The position numbers were made by a program, and so were the translations under genes. Shown here piece by piece: positions 33,610 to 44,400 of a DNA stretch of 64,000 bases (position 1 is its first letter; each line of letters starts with the position of its first letter). Where the stretch lies: positions 83,640 through 147,639 of the forward strand of contig JANQQP010000016.1 of NCBI GenBank assembly GCA_028285005.1, written 5' to 3'. This stretch comes from Dehalococcoidia bacterium (lineage in GTDB: Bacteria > Chloroflexota > Dehalococcoidia > Lucifugimonadales > Lucifugimonadaceae). Below the pieces are notes generated by a model. It had not been told where the DNA came from, made no database searches, and worked only from the letters and a program-made list of their open reading frames with translations.

Positions 33610-33687
33610 AAATGAGCCGTATTCGCCGACTTACGAATTGTCCCGACTGCCAGAGTGACCGATTCGCTCGAAATGAGTCGTATTCGC
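33610..33687 (+). repeat. Two copies of a 17-bp direct repeat
   Basis: AAATGAGCCGTATTCGC at 33610 and AAATGAGTCGTATTCGC at 33671 differ by one base and are 61 bp apart, in the gap between a lipoprotein gene and tRNA-Leu. This could be chance or a binding-site pair. The rest of 33560-33804 shows no gene. Confidence 0.4.
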
Positions 33688-33804
33688 GTTTGGCAACCGG
33701 CGCGCCGAAACCTATCATCAGTAGGTCGCGGCGCTGTGCCTAACGTTCCCTGACCCGGGTCTCAGAAGCGCAGGCAGTTCCAGCCCATGCGCCGCGCAGC
33801 CGTC

Positions 33805-33890
33805 GGGGAAGTGGCGAAATGGCAGACGCGCATGCCTTAGGAGCATGTGTCTTAACAGACGTGTGGGTTCGAATCCCACCTTCCCCACCA
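33805..33890 (+). tRNA. tRNA-Leu (anticodon TAG), CCA encoded
   Basis: The acceptor GGGGAAG pairs with CTTCCCC, with A discriminator and CCA. The anticodon stem is CATGC/GCATG with loop CTTAGGA (anticodon TAG). A long variable arm (GTCT/AGAC stem) and T stem GTGGG/CCCAC with TTCGAAT identify a class II leucine tRNA. Confidence 0.95.
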
Positions 33891-34209
33891 AATAGGTTCC
33901 GCGGTTTGGAAGCCCAGCCCGTAGCGTCCGGAGTTGAACTCGGTTGTGTTTTTCTAAGCCCTTCCGGTGCGTGCACTGTTTCGTGTTTTGCCGTTTGACC
34001 ACGGCTGGCTCAGTTCTACACCTCAGGCCGAACGGGCCAAATATTGACCCCAAGAAATCACACTTAGTTAACTAATCTTTTGCCTCAGCGTTTGTGGGAA
34101 CTGATGCGGTTCTCTACTATGTATCCCTCGATTTCGGAAGTGGGTGCGCCCTTCCGCAGGGGCGAGTCGTACCAGATAGCGCAATAGCGGCTTGAGGCTC
34201 GGACTGCGT
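33891..34209. other. Intergenic region upstream of the giant surface genes
   Basis: These 319 nt between tRNA-Leu and the first giant gene hold no convincing gene. The middle is AT-richer (ACACTTAGTTAACTAATC near 34060) and could carry the promoter of the surface-protein operon; CTACTATG near 34118 is a weak -10 candidate. Frames on the minus strand here are low in protein-like character. Confidence 0.5.
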
Positions 34210-37200
34210 ATGTTGCGGATGAACTTCGTCGGAAAACTTCCGTTTGTGCTCGGACTGATGGCTGTGCTTGTTGTCGCAGCCTATGTCTTGAACACGCCGA
34301 CGGCGCATCGTCCCGCGTTCGCCGCCACCGGCTCGGTCTTCGTGGCCAACGAAGGATCGAAAACGACCAACGAGAACCCATCGCCGACCGGCTACACGCC
34401 CGCCGCCACCGTTACTGGCAACTTTGACGACGGCGGTGGAGCGATCCCCACCGATTCGGACCTGATCAGAATCGTTGCTCTGGATGCGGGTCTTCTCGCC
34501 CCTCAAAGTGTCACGAGCGCGGTCGAAGTCAACTCCACTGGTGACAGCATCGTCTCTGGCGCAGCGGGCGGAGTCTTCACTCTCAAGTTAACCGGTAGCG
34601 CCGGCAAACCGATCGCCGGATCTCTTGACGACGTTAGGCAGAACACCACCATCGAGTCCTTCGAACCTGGAGTCGGCCTCGTTGAGTTCAACGTCGACAG
34701 AGGAGGGTCGGCGCTCAAGATCACCAGCTTCCTTTCCGGCTCCGATAGCGAAGACGCCATCATCGTGGTTCAGCTGCTGACGTCGGGCTCGTTCGACGTC
34801 TTCATGGTGACCTATGAGACCGTGATCCCTGAGCTGTCGGTAGCAAGCGTGAGAAGTGAGATTGATCTGGCAGGAACCCTGATTTTCCTCGAGGAGACCG
34901 GGCCTAATACCGGCCGGTTCGAGGGATTCGTTCGGCTGGTCGGCCACTCACAGACCTCCACGTGGGGAACCGTCGGTACCATCGACGGTGTGATCGAGTC
35001 CTCAACTGCGGGGACAATCCGGACCGATCACGGGATAGTTGAAGTGGAGTTCGTCGATTCAGACGGGGTTACTCGCCAAACACAGGTACAAGTGACGAAC
35101 GGAACTCCGCCTCAGCCAGCATCCATCTTCGTCGCCAACGAGTTTACTCACCTGACCAATGAGAGCCCGCCGCCGATCGGGTATTCGGTGACTTCATCAG
35201 TCACTGGGACAGTCGAAGACGGTCGCGGTATCCCACTCAACTCGGACATGATCAAGGTGGTGATCGAGGATGAAGGGGTCAGCTCGCTCACACCCGTGAC
35301 GACCACCGGCATCGTGATCACAGATGGCGGGACCGGAAACATGATCACTGCCGGGATCGGATCGACCGCTCTGATCACCTTGCCCGGAATGGAAGCGCTT
35401 CCGATAACCGGAGACTTGGACCACGTTGAGGCCAACACATCGATCATCACGTTGGAAGAAGGTGACCTACTGGCCGGTAGCCGGTTATCGGTTGTCGGGT
35501 TCTTCCGCGGCGACGAGAACAACTCTCCCTGGATCAGGGTCGCGGTTACGATTCCGCCCTCAGGACCTTCATTCAGATACGCGATCACTGAGATCACCTT
35601 CGATACCGATGCGTTTGACACAGTGGAGGCAAAGGCGACCAGCGGACTTGTGCCCGGTGGCGTAACTTTCGCTGCAAGAGCGGAAGAGACGGGCGCGAAT
35701 CGCTTCGTTGGATATGTGAGGCTGGTGCCGCTTGGCGTCACGGGCCCGGTGCCAGCTCTGCCAGTCGGGATTTCGACCGGTAGCGCTGCTCTGCTGCAGA
35801 CCGGCATCGCACCAGTGACCTTCGAGTATGTCGACATAGGTGGAGAAACGCGCCAGACACAGGCCGAAGTCGTCGAACACATCGTGCCACCAGAATCCGA
35901 GCTTTACGTCGCCAACGAGTGGTCGAAACAGACAGACGAACTTCCCACGCCCGCCGGGTATTCGTTCGCATCGACCATCCACGGAACTTTCGATGATGGT
36001 GGCGGCTCGATCCCCACGGATTCTGACCTGATCAAGGTGATCGTGGAGGACGATGCCGCCAGGGCGTTGACGCCGGTCCAAGTCACTGGAGGCGGCGTTG
36101 CCGTCACTACCGGTGGTGATGGCGGTTCAGGAATCACTGCGACAGCTGGCGCAACAATCTTCATCGCGTTGCAGGGTCAGGTCGGAGTTCCGATTGCTGG
36201 CGACCTGACGCATGTTCAAGCCAACACTTCGATCGTGTCTGCTGAGACAGGTGAGATCGCGGACTTCGAATTGACGATCACAGACTTCTTTGCTGGAGAC
36301 GACACGAATCCGCCCTGGCTTGAAGCGATCGTCAATGTGTCGCCGTCTGGGCCGTCGTTCCAGTACACCATCACCGAAATCACCTACAACACTGCGCCTC
36401 AGAGCATTGTTTCGCTGAACGCATCCAGCTCACTGATTCCGGGAGGCGTTACCGTTGCGGCACAGGAAGAAGGCTTCGGCACCGGCAGGTTCATCGGCTT
36501 TGTGCGACTGGTAGCCAGCGGAGTGACTGCCCCTGCGCCGGCAGGCGATCCCGGATTGACGCCTGCAACCGCAGCGCTGCTGCAGACTGATCTATCCCCG
36601 GTCACCTTCGAGTATCAGGATCCGGCCGGGCCCATACTGCAGACGCAAGTAGAGGTGACGAACGCTATCCAGTCGCCTTCGCAGAGGCTATTTGCAACGA
36701 ACGAGTGGTCTCTATGGACCACAGATCCGTCGCCTCCTTTCGGCCATACGTCCACCGAAGACCTCTACGCGACCTACCCGGAGACCGGGCGTCTGATCCA
36801 ACCCAATGCGGACTTGATACGCGTGATCGTCAGAGATGCCGGGTTCGACACCATTTCAGACGTAACGAGTGCGGTAGAGGTTAGTCCCGGTGGTTCGAAT
36901 ATCGTGTCGGGAGATGCTTTCCAATCATTCGTGCTCACGCTGCCCGGGAGCGGGGACAATACGATCGCCGGCGATCTAGCGACAGTTCAGCAAAACATCT
37001 CGATCCAGACCTTCACGCCGACGCCGACCGAACTGAATGCTGGGAACGGCGGATCGGCTCTGACGATCACGAACTTCTTCCCGGGCAGCGAGTTGGGCGA
37101 CGGCTTCCTCAGCGTGCTCCTACAGGAATCCGGAACATTTGAGATTGATCAGGTCACCTACCAGACGTCTTCCGTCGAGTCGGTAGTCGCGACCGCCTCA

Positions 37201-38481
37201 AGTGTTATCGATCCAACGGGTGTGTCGGTGTTTCTTGAAGAGACCGGCTTTTCAACAGGTAGGTTCGAGGGCTTCCTGCGGCTTGATGACCCCACGGCGG
37301 TTTCAACTGACGGGAGCATTCAGAACCTTGACGGAGCACCGGAAGTCCCAGGCGCGGCTGTGCTGCGCGTCGATGACGGCCCAGTAGTCGTCAATATCAC
37401 GGACTCCGACGGCCTCGAGCGGGAAGTACTGGTCCACATAGACACCACGCCGCCCGAAAACACACCGACGGCGCCGGCGGATGGCTCCGCTACGCAGAAC
37501 AATGTGCCAGCTTTTGGCGGCACCGTGACGGACTCAGGATCGGGCATCGCCATCGGCTCGGTTCTGGTGGCGGTAGACCCTCGTGACGATCCATCAAATG
37601 CAGCCCCCGCCGCGGACACCTTGACCGGTGAGCTTGTTGCCGGCGTCTGGACCTTGTCGATTTCGACAGCCGGCGCACTAGACGGAGACAATAGCTTCAG
37701 CTTCACACAAACGCCCGGTGGCCCTATTCCGACTGGGGTTCCCAATCCGGACCACATCGTTGATTGGGCGATTATTGCATCGGATGTAGCCGGAAATCTC
37801 GCCATTTCAGACGTCGACCCGGCTACTGCAGGAGTTCAGCTGCCAACAGTGAGGATTGACCGGATAATCCCGCACTTCATCGGCGGTCCGAATGACAACA
37901 CGACGGGACTGAGCTGGGACGGCGAAAAAGAAGTCTGGTCGAGGCAGTCTATCCGTGTCGCGTTTGCCGAGGACCTGACAAATGTGCAGGCCAGCGATTT
38001 CCTGATTGCGCTCGACTCGGGCGAGACCGTAGCACCGACTAGCATCGTGCTGCTCAACGATCTTGAAGACTCAGACGGCGTGCCATTCAATCACCTGTGC
38101 TGTGGAACCCCACCAGCTGAGTATCTGAGGGGGGTGCACCAAACGGTCGAGTCACTGGTGTACCTGGAGTTGCCAGTTGACATCGGGTACAGCGAAACCC
38201 CGAGCGTCGTTCTAGTCGACTACATACAGGACCTGGCTGGCAATTCGACACAGTTCGGTTCTGTCGAAATAGGAGACGGGCTTTTCGAACAATCGGCCTG
38301 TCCGGTCAATGCCTATGACACGGACCACGATGACTTGATCGACCGGGACGAGGCGTTGCAGGCGGTCTCTGACTTCCTGCTCGGCCATGTCGGTGCGTTC
38401 AACATCCTCTTGACCCGTTCCGAGGCCCTGGATATTGTCGCAGCGCACTTGCTTGGCCTTCCTGCGGAGTGCTCGTCATGA
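34210..38481 (+). CDS. Giant secreted protein with four ~260-residue repeats and dockerin-like end
   Basis: This 1,423-residue exported protein has a signal peptide (FVGKLPFVLGLMAVLVVAAYV). Four tandem repeats begin near residues 43, 306, 563 and 826 (VANEGSKTTNE, VANEFTHLTNE, VANEWSKQTDE, ATNEWSLWTTD). Each continues with a GGGxIPTDSDLI-like segment and beta-rich sequence. Repeats 2 and 3 are most alike. An Ig-like region starts near 1077 (DTTPPENTP), and an EF-hand/dockerin-like motif (DTDHDDLIDRDEAL) lies at about 1369. The gene overlaps the next by ATGA, so the two are translationally coupled. I see no enzyme motif; an adhesin or S-layer-like role is an inference. Confidence 0.8.
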   Translation: MLRMNFVGKLPFVLGLMAVLVVAAYVLNTPTAHRPAFAATGSVFVANEGSKTTNENPSPTGYTPAATVTGNFDDGGGAIPTDSDLIRIVALDAGLLAPQSVTSAVEVNSTGDSIVSGAAGGVFTLKLTGSAGKPIAGSLDDVRQNTTIESFEPGVGLVEFNVDRGGSALKITSFLSGSDSEDAIIVVQLLTSGSFDVFMVTYETVIPELSVASVRSEIDLAGTLIFLEETGPNTGRFEGFVRLVGHSQTSTWGTVGTIDGVIESSTAGTIRTDHGIVEVEFVDSDGVTRQTQVQVTNGTPPQPASIFVANEFTHLTNESPPPIGYSVTSSVTGTVEDGRGIPLNSDMIKVVIEDEGVSSLTPVTTTGIVITDGGTGNMITAGIGSTALITLPGMEALPITGDLDHVEANTSIITLEEGDLLAGSRLSVVGFFRGDENNSPWIRVAVTIPPSGPSFRYAITEITFDTDAFDTVEAKATSGLVPGGVTFAARAEETGANRFVGYVRLVPLGVTGPVPALPVGISTGSAALLQTGIAPVTFEYVDIGGETRQTQAEVVEHIVPPESELYVANEWSKQTDELPTPAGYSFASTIHGTFDDGGGSIPTDSDLIKVIVEDDAARALTPVQVTGGGVAVTTGGDGGSGITATAGATIFIALQGQVGVPIAGDLTHVQANTSIVSAETGEIADFELTITDFFAGDDTNPPWLEAIVNVSPSGPSFQYTITEITYNTAPQSIVSLNASSSLIPGGVTVAAQEEGFGTGRFIGFVRLVASGVTAPAPAGDPGLTPATAALLQTDLSPVTFEYQDPAGPILQTQVEVTNAIQSPSQRLFATNEWSLWTTDPSPPFGHTSTEDLYATYPETGRLIQPNADLIRVIVRDAGFDTISDVTSAVEVSPGGSNIVSGDAFQSFVLTLPGSGDNTIAGDLATVQQNISIQTFTPTPTELNAGNGGSALTITNFFPGSELGDGFLSVLLQESGTFEIDQVTYQTSSVESVVATASSVIDPTGVSVFLEETGFSTGRFEGFLRLDDPTAVSTDGSIQNLDGAPEVPGAAVLRVDDGPVVVNITDSDGLEREVLVHIDTTPPENTPTAPADGSATQNNVPAFGGTVTDSGSGIAIGSVLVAVDPRDDPSNAAPAADTLTGELVAGVWTLSISTAGALDGDNSFSFTQTPGGPIPTGVPNPDHIVDWAIIASDVAGNLAISDVDPATAGVQLPTVRIDRIIPHFIGGPNDNTTGLSWDGEKEVWSRQSIRVAFAEDLTNVQASDFLIALDSGETVAPTSIVLLNDLEDSDGVPFNHLCCGTPPAEYLRGVHQTVESLVYLELPVDIGYSETPSVVLVDYIQDLAGNSTQFGSVEIGDGLFEQSACPVNAYDTDHDDLIDRDEALQAVSDFLLGHVGAFNILLTRSEALDIVAAHLLGLPAECSS

Positions 38482-41400
38482 GGACTCAACTCCGCTGGAA
38501 TGTCGCGGTCTTGTTCGTGATCGGCGCAGCGATCGTTGCGTCGTTCGGCGCGGGTTCGTGGTCGGCCGTCGCCGATGGCACCGGTGGGACTGGCGGGACC
38601 GGAAGCACAGGCGGCTCGGGCGATACCGGAGGCACGGGTGGTACAGGAGGTACCGGAGGAACGGGCGGGACTGGCGGCACAGGTGGCACCGGAGGGACTG
38701 GCGGTACTGGAGGCACTGGAGGAACGGGCGGGACTGGCGGTACTGGAGGCACTGGAGGAACGGGCGGCACTGGTGGAACCGGAGGCACAGGTGGAACCGG
38801 AGGCACCGGAGGCACCGGTGGTACGGGCGGAACCGGCGGGACCGGAGGCACCGGTGGACCGATTCCGCCTGAAGACCAGATAGGAGATGTCCTCGATCTG
38901 CCTCAAAACATCGTGATGAGCCCAGGCGAGACGATTGAACTAGAGCTCGAACTGCTGAACAGCAGTCTCCAGCCGCGGATTGACTTTCCAAACACCTCAT
39001 TCTCCTGGTCCGTGGAGTCTGGTCCCAGTATTTCCATCGTCGGAAACGCGACAAGCAGGAACGTATTCATCCGCGCTGAGGCGGCAGGTGTAAGTACGTT
39101 GGAGGGCCGGGTGACGCAGGATCTGGATCCTGTAGATTCAATTTGGATAAGGCAGACCACCATCGCGGTCAACGCGCAAACGCCTTCGGTTACACGAACC
39201 GTCAGCTCCAACTTCGCCCTGGCTGGGGATGAGATCACGGTCACTCTGACACCCAGCCAGTTCGGAGTCTTCTACGCGGTCAGCGAGGACATCGATGGCC
39301 TCGAGATGGTCTCCGATACAGCTGACCTTTTCATGCAAGACACGTTCATCATGCTCGGCGCTACTCCATTCGACTATGTCGTTCGGATTCCGGTAGCGGC
39401 ACAGGATGGTGACACGTTCACGATTACAGGCGGGTTCTGGGAGACGCCGGGCAACGAACATCCGGTTTCACCGGCGAGCACGACCATCACCGTCGGCGGG
39501 GAGCCCATCCCAGCACTAGCACTTGTGGACGAATTCGGTCTCTCTTCCCAACCGATATCACTGCCCGCGATCGGCTCTTCTGTCCGGCTATCCGTAGATG
39601 TGATCGAACATGTTGGTTTGTCCGACGCTGTTCAGCTGCTTGTTTCGCATGATCCCCTGGTTACTGCGGTGCAGAACGCTTCTTGTTCAGGTTCGTTCAG
39701 CGGGGCGTTTAGTCCGGCAGATGCTGTAGTAATCGACGCCTCGGGAGGGTCTTCGTTCACCTGCTTCACGCCAGCTGGCACGAATGTGGCAACCGGATCC
39801 ATCATCGAGTTCGATCTGGTCAGGACCGGCTTCGGCACCGACCAGATCGGACTTTCTACCGCTGGTGACTTTGGAACGGCGTTCTTCCTCAAAGGAGACG
39901 AAACGCCGGCTGACGTTTCCGGTGTTTCGCAAGTCGCCGACCTTGCTGAGCCCGCGCCGACGCCGACCCCAACCGTGCCGCCAGCAACCGGCGGCGGTGG
40001 AGGCGCGCCAGCGGCTCCCCAACCGACAGCTACGCCCATACCCTTGCTGCCGACCGAGCCCACAAGCGTTTCTGTGGAGGCGGGCGATGGCTTTGCGATC
40101 ATCAGGTGGCAGCCTCCTGCATCCCCGGGCTCGTTCCCGGTTTCCTCATATACCGCCAGCATCCTGGGGCTGCCGACGGTTCAAGTTCTCTCCGCCGAAG
40201 CCCGTTCGGCGCAGTTCAATGGCCTGCCAAATGGCGTGACGGTTCAGCTACGCGTTTGGGCCAGCACTGCAGCCGGTGATGGACCTCCGTCCAGTCCGCT
40301 GGCAGTCACACCGACAGGACCGCCCGGTTCGCCACAATCGGTCACTGCTCAGTTGCTGGCGAACGGTAGCTCTATAAGTGTGAGTTGGCAGCCACCGGCG
40401 AATGTATCCAGTGGTCAAATCACGGGCTACACGGTGACCGAGACATCGAGTTCGGTAGCGCCTTTGCAAGTTGGTGGCGATACGTTGTCCGTCACGTTCG
40501 AGGACCTCGCGGCTGGAACGTATTCGTTCACTGTAGCGGCCGACAGCGCAAGCGGACTAGGTGAGCCATCGGCGCCGACTGTTCCGATCGTCATCGAGCC
40601 GCCGCCTGTACAAGCCGCGCCGGATTCGCCCAATGGAGCGATTGCGGCTGCGATCGCTCCAAACGACGTAGATCTCGCTGAGGACGATGTCAGTGGCCTG
40701 GCGGAAGTTGCCGGAGGCACTCCTGCGACAACAAGCTCGGCGGTTGAACTTACCAACGACACCGACGGAATCAGGCTTGGGCTGCCGGTCGAGACTAACG
40801 GCCAGCCTGGACCGGTCGACCTCGAGTTCGCGAGCAGCCAGCTCAGCCTCGACTTCAACGATGGCGTCGGCGAGTTTTCGCTGACGGCCTCCGAGGGCGT
40901 TACTGTGATGGGTTCCGGCTCTCTAGAGACTGTCGGAGATCAGCTCTCGGTCGCTGTAGACAGGCTCTGGATGCAATACAGCCCTGAGATTCAGACCTCT
41001 AACGGTTCGCCAGCTTCGGCGATCGAATTCTCGGTTGACCTGACGGACGTCCCCGACGGTGGGACTTTGGTCGCGGTTCCGGTGAATGGCTTCGAGGAGC
41101 TGGACATTCCCAACGCGGGCCAGCTCCAGAACGTGCTGGAATCTCAGGGTCTGCTGAGTGGGACGGGTGCAGATGACCTGGCGTTGCTAGTACAGGTCGA
41201 CGTGCAAGACGAGGATTCGTCGCTATTTAGCTCGAACAGCGTTTCGATCACGGTCGACTCTGGTTGGGTCGCGGCTCACGAGGCCTCAGGCGCTCTGCTT
41301 TTCCTGATCAAGATCAGCGATAACGGACTGGTCTTCTCCGCCACGCCACAGTGCGAGACAATATCTGGCGGAGTATCGGTCTGTAGAGCGACGTTCCTCG

Positions 41401-44400
41401 GCGCCGCGGGCGGCTTCTCTTCATTCGGATTGCTCGCAACTCAGCGCGCTCCTCTGCCGACATCAGAGCCGATCACTCGTGATGCGACCGCTACGCCGGT
41501 GGCGTCCGTCGCTGCGCCGACCCCAACGCCTGCGACTGCGGCAACCCCGTCGCCCGCAGCAACCGCTCCACCGTCGAGCGAAGCAACGCCAACGGCAACA
41601 TCTTCAGCCCCGACCCCGACTGCATTGCCTCAACCGCTGCCGACGCAGACCTTGCCGATCGACGATGGCACAGGTGGCGGTTCAGGCGGCCTTGTCGTAA
41701 TTCTCGTCGTCGCCGGAGTAGCAGTGCTGGCGGTTGGAGGTGCTGGCACTTATGCCATCCGACGGCGGAACGGCAACGGCACCGTGATCGGTAGCCTGCT
41801 CCTGACGGTTGCTATCGGTGGGACGATCTTGCTTGCGAACGAGTTCACACCGGTTGCCGCTCAATCCCCCGTTGCCGAAGTAGGTCCGACTGATCTACGA
41901 CGGCCTTTGGTCGACGCCGCCCTTGTTCGGGCCGCGGATCCGTTTGCTGACGTGCGCAGCATCAATTCGCAGACGCGGTCGGTGCCGCAGGCGGGACGTG
42001 CCGCAGCGGTACAGCCCGTAGGCGGATTCAACCCACTCGTACAGGCTCCGGCACAGGTCAGCGATGGCAAGGTCCTGATCAAAGCGGTTAGTGAGTCTCC
42101 GCACGATCTGGCCAGAGAGATGATTGGACTAGGTCTGACCAATACCAGGGTCTACGGCAACACCGTCTCCGGAATGTTGCCCGTCGGCTCCGTCAGCCAG
42201 GTCGACCAGCTAAACGACGTTCTCTCGGTTTCGTCGCAGCAGCCGTTCGTTCGCAGGGGGTCAGTCACAAGCCAGGCGCATGAAGCGTTGCGCTCAGACG
42301 AGATCTTCGGAGATTTCCATGCGGATGGATTTGGAGTGACCATCGGAGTCATCTCGGACAGTTACGACTGTCTGGGCGGCGCTGCCGGTGACATTGCGAG
42401 CGAGGATCTGCCTGCTGAGGTCTTTGTCCTGGAGGAAATGGCTGATTGCACTTCAGGTAGTGATGAAGGTCGCGCGATGATGCAGCTGATTCACGACCTG
42501 GCTCCCGGCGCAGAACTGCTCTACCATAGCGGGGTCAATAGTCCCTACTCGATGGCCGAAGGAATCATCGACCTTGCCGCTGCCGGTTCGGACGTCATCG
42601 TCGATGACATCGGCTGGCTGACCGAACCGTTCTTCATGGACGGCATCATCGCCCAGGCAGTCGACACAGTCGTTGCGCAGGGCGTCACGTACCTCTCTTC
42701 AGCGGGCAACAGTGGTGACGATTCGTACGAGTCCAGCTTCAGGTCTGGCCCATCGCTCGTACCAGGTGAGATTCCGTCCGCTGTAGGAGCGCCGTTCTTC
42801 TTCGGCGGAGTGGCGCATGACTTCGATTCCGGCGGCGGCGTTGACTGGCGCCAGTCGGTCACTATCCCAACGGGCTCAATTCGCATCACGCTCGAATGGG
42901 ACCAATCATTCCTGTCGATCACGGAGACCGGCGCTGAGAGCGAGTTGGATATCTACCTCATTGGCCAATGCACCGACGCTCAGAGTCAGCTTATCGACTG
43001 CGTGCTCGGCGGATCCACGACTGTGTCGCTCGGCGCAGATCCGGTCGAGTTCATAAGTCTTGTCAATACAGGTCCGGAATTCACAGCTGAACTGGCGATT
43101 CTGCACGACGGTGGGCCAACGCCAGGACTTATCAAGTACATCCACTTCACGCCTCTTACTAACGTCGAGCATGCTACGAACAGCGGCACGATCTTTGGCC
43201 ATGCCAACGCAGACGGTGCCATTGCAGTTGGCGCCGCCTTCTACCAGAACACTCCGGAATTCGGAGTGACGCCGCCGGTCATCGAGTCGTTCTCATCGAA
43301 GGGCGGAGTGCCCATCCTGCGTGATGTTAACGGCGTTCCGCAGACCAGCGAGACCAGGCAGAAGCCAGAGATCGTCTCGGTCGATGGCACGAACACAACT
43401 GTGCCAGGTTTCGAGACCTTCTTCGGTACGTCCGCAGCAGCGCCGCACGCCGCTGCCATCGTTGCCCTGATGCTTCAGGCAGATCCGTCATTGACGCCTG
43501 TAGAGGTCAAGCAGGCGCTTCAGTCGAATGCCATCGACATGGATGTCGCCGGCTTCGACTTCGACACTGGCTTTGGACTCATCGATGGATACGAAAGCTA
43601 TCGCTCCGTCTACACGTTCGGTAACCCACCGGCAGCTATCGACGATGTTGCGACCGCGACAACCGGTCAGACCGTCCAGATCAGCCCGCTCGGTAATGAC
43701 GTTACTCCGTTTGTGCTCGCGGAGAACAGGCTGCCAATTGACGAAACGACACTGACCATCACTCACGTTGAGGGTGATGCCACCACGATCGTGCTCTCTG
43801 ACGGCGTCATCGAGTTCACGCCAAACGAGTCCGGCCGCTCGAGGTACGAGGTCTACTACCAGGTCAACGACATCTTCGGATCAAAGAGCAACATTGGACG
43901 GATCAGCGTATTCGTGGGTGACGAAGTCATACAAGTACCGCAAGACTTCCCGACGATTCAGCAGGCGATTGACGCAACGATTGCCAAGGCGACGTTAGTG
44001 GTTTCACCCGGTCGCTACGAAGAAAACCTGGACTACAACGGGGACGATATCGACCTCCATTCAACCCGCGGACCACACTTCACGTTCATCCAACCGAGTA
44101 CTGGTGCAGTTGTCATAGGAATGGGAGACGGGTCGACTCTTCAGGGATTCGGCATTTCCGGCAGTGGCGGAGTCAACAACGCGAGAATCAGCGATCCGGG
44201 CGACGGTGCGCTGCTGGCTAACAACGTCTTCGACGGGCTCGGTCAGTTCACAGATACCCTGGGCGTGATCGAGTCTGACCTTGCACCGATTGTTGTCAGG
44301 GACAATCTATTCAGAAACCACTGGTGTTCGGGCGGTATCCTGATCATCCCTGACGAAAGCGGCCGAATTCTGAACAACGTGTTCCAGAGCAACCCTGGCT

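Noticed and set aside
38486..38851. Minus-strand frame encoding an uninterrupted Pro-Pro-Val repeat
   Set aside because: It is the exact antisense of the Thr-Gly-Gly tract. A 9-bp periodic tract gives open repeats in every frame, and there is no ribosome-binding site.
38577..38858. Short-period repeats that might suggest a CRISPR array
   Set aside because: The period is 9 bp, there are no spacers, and the tract is in frame inside a gene after a signal peptide.
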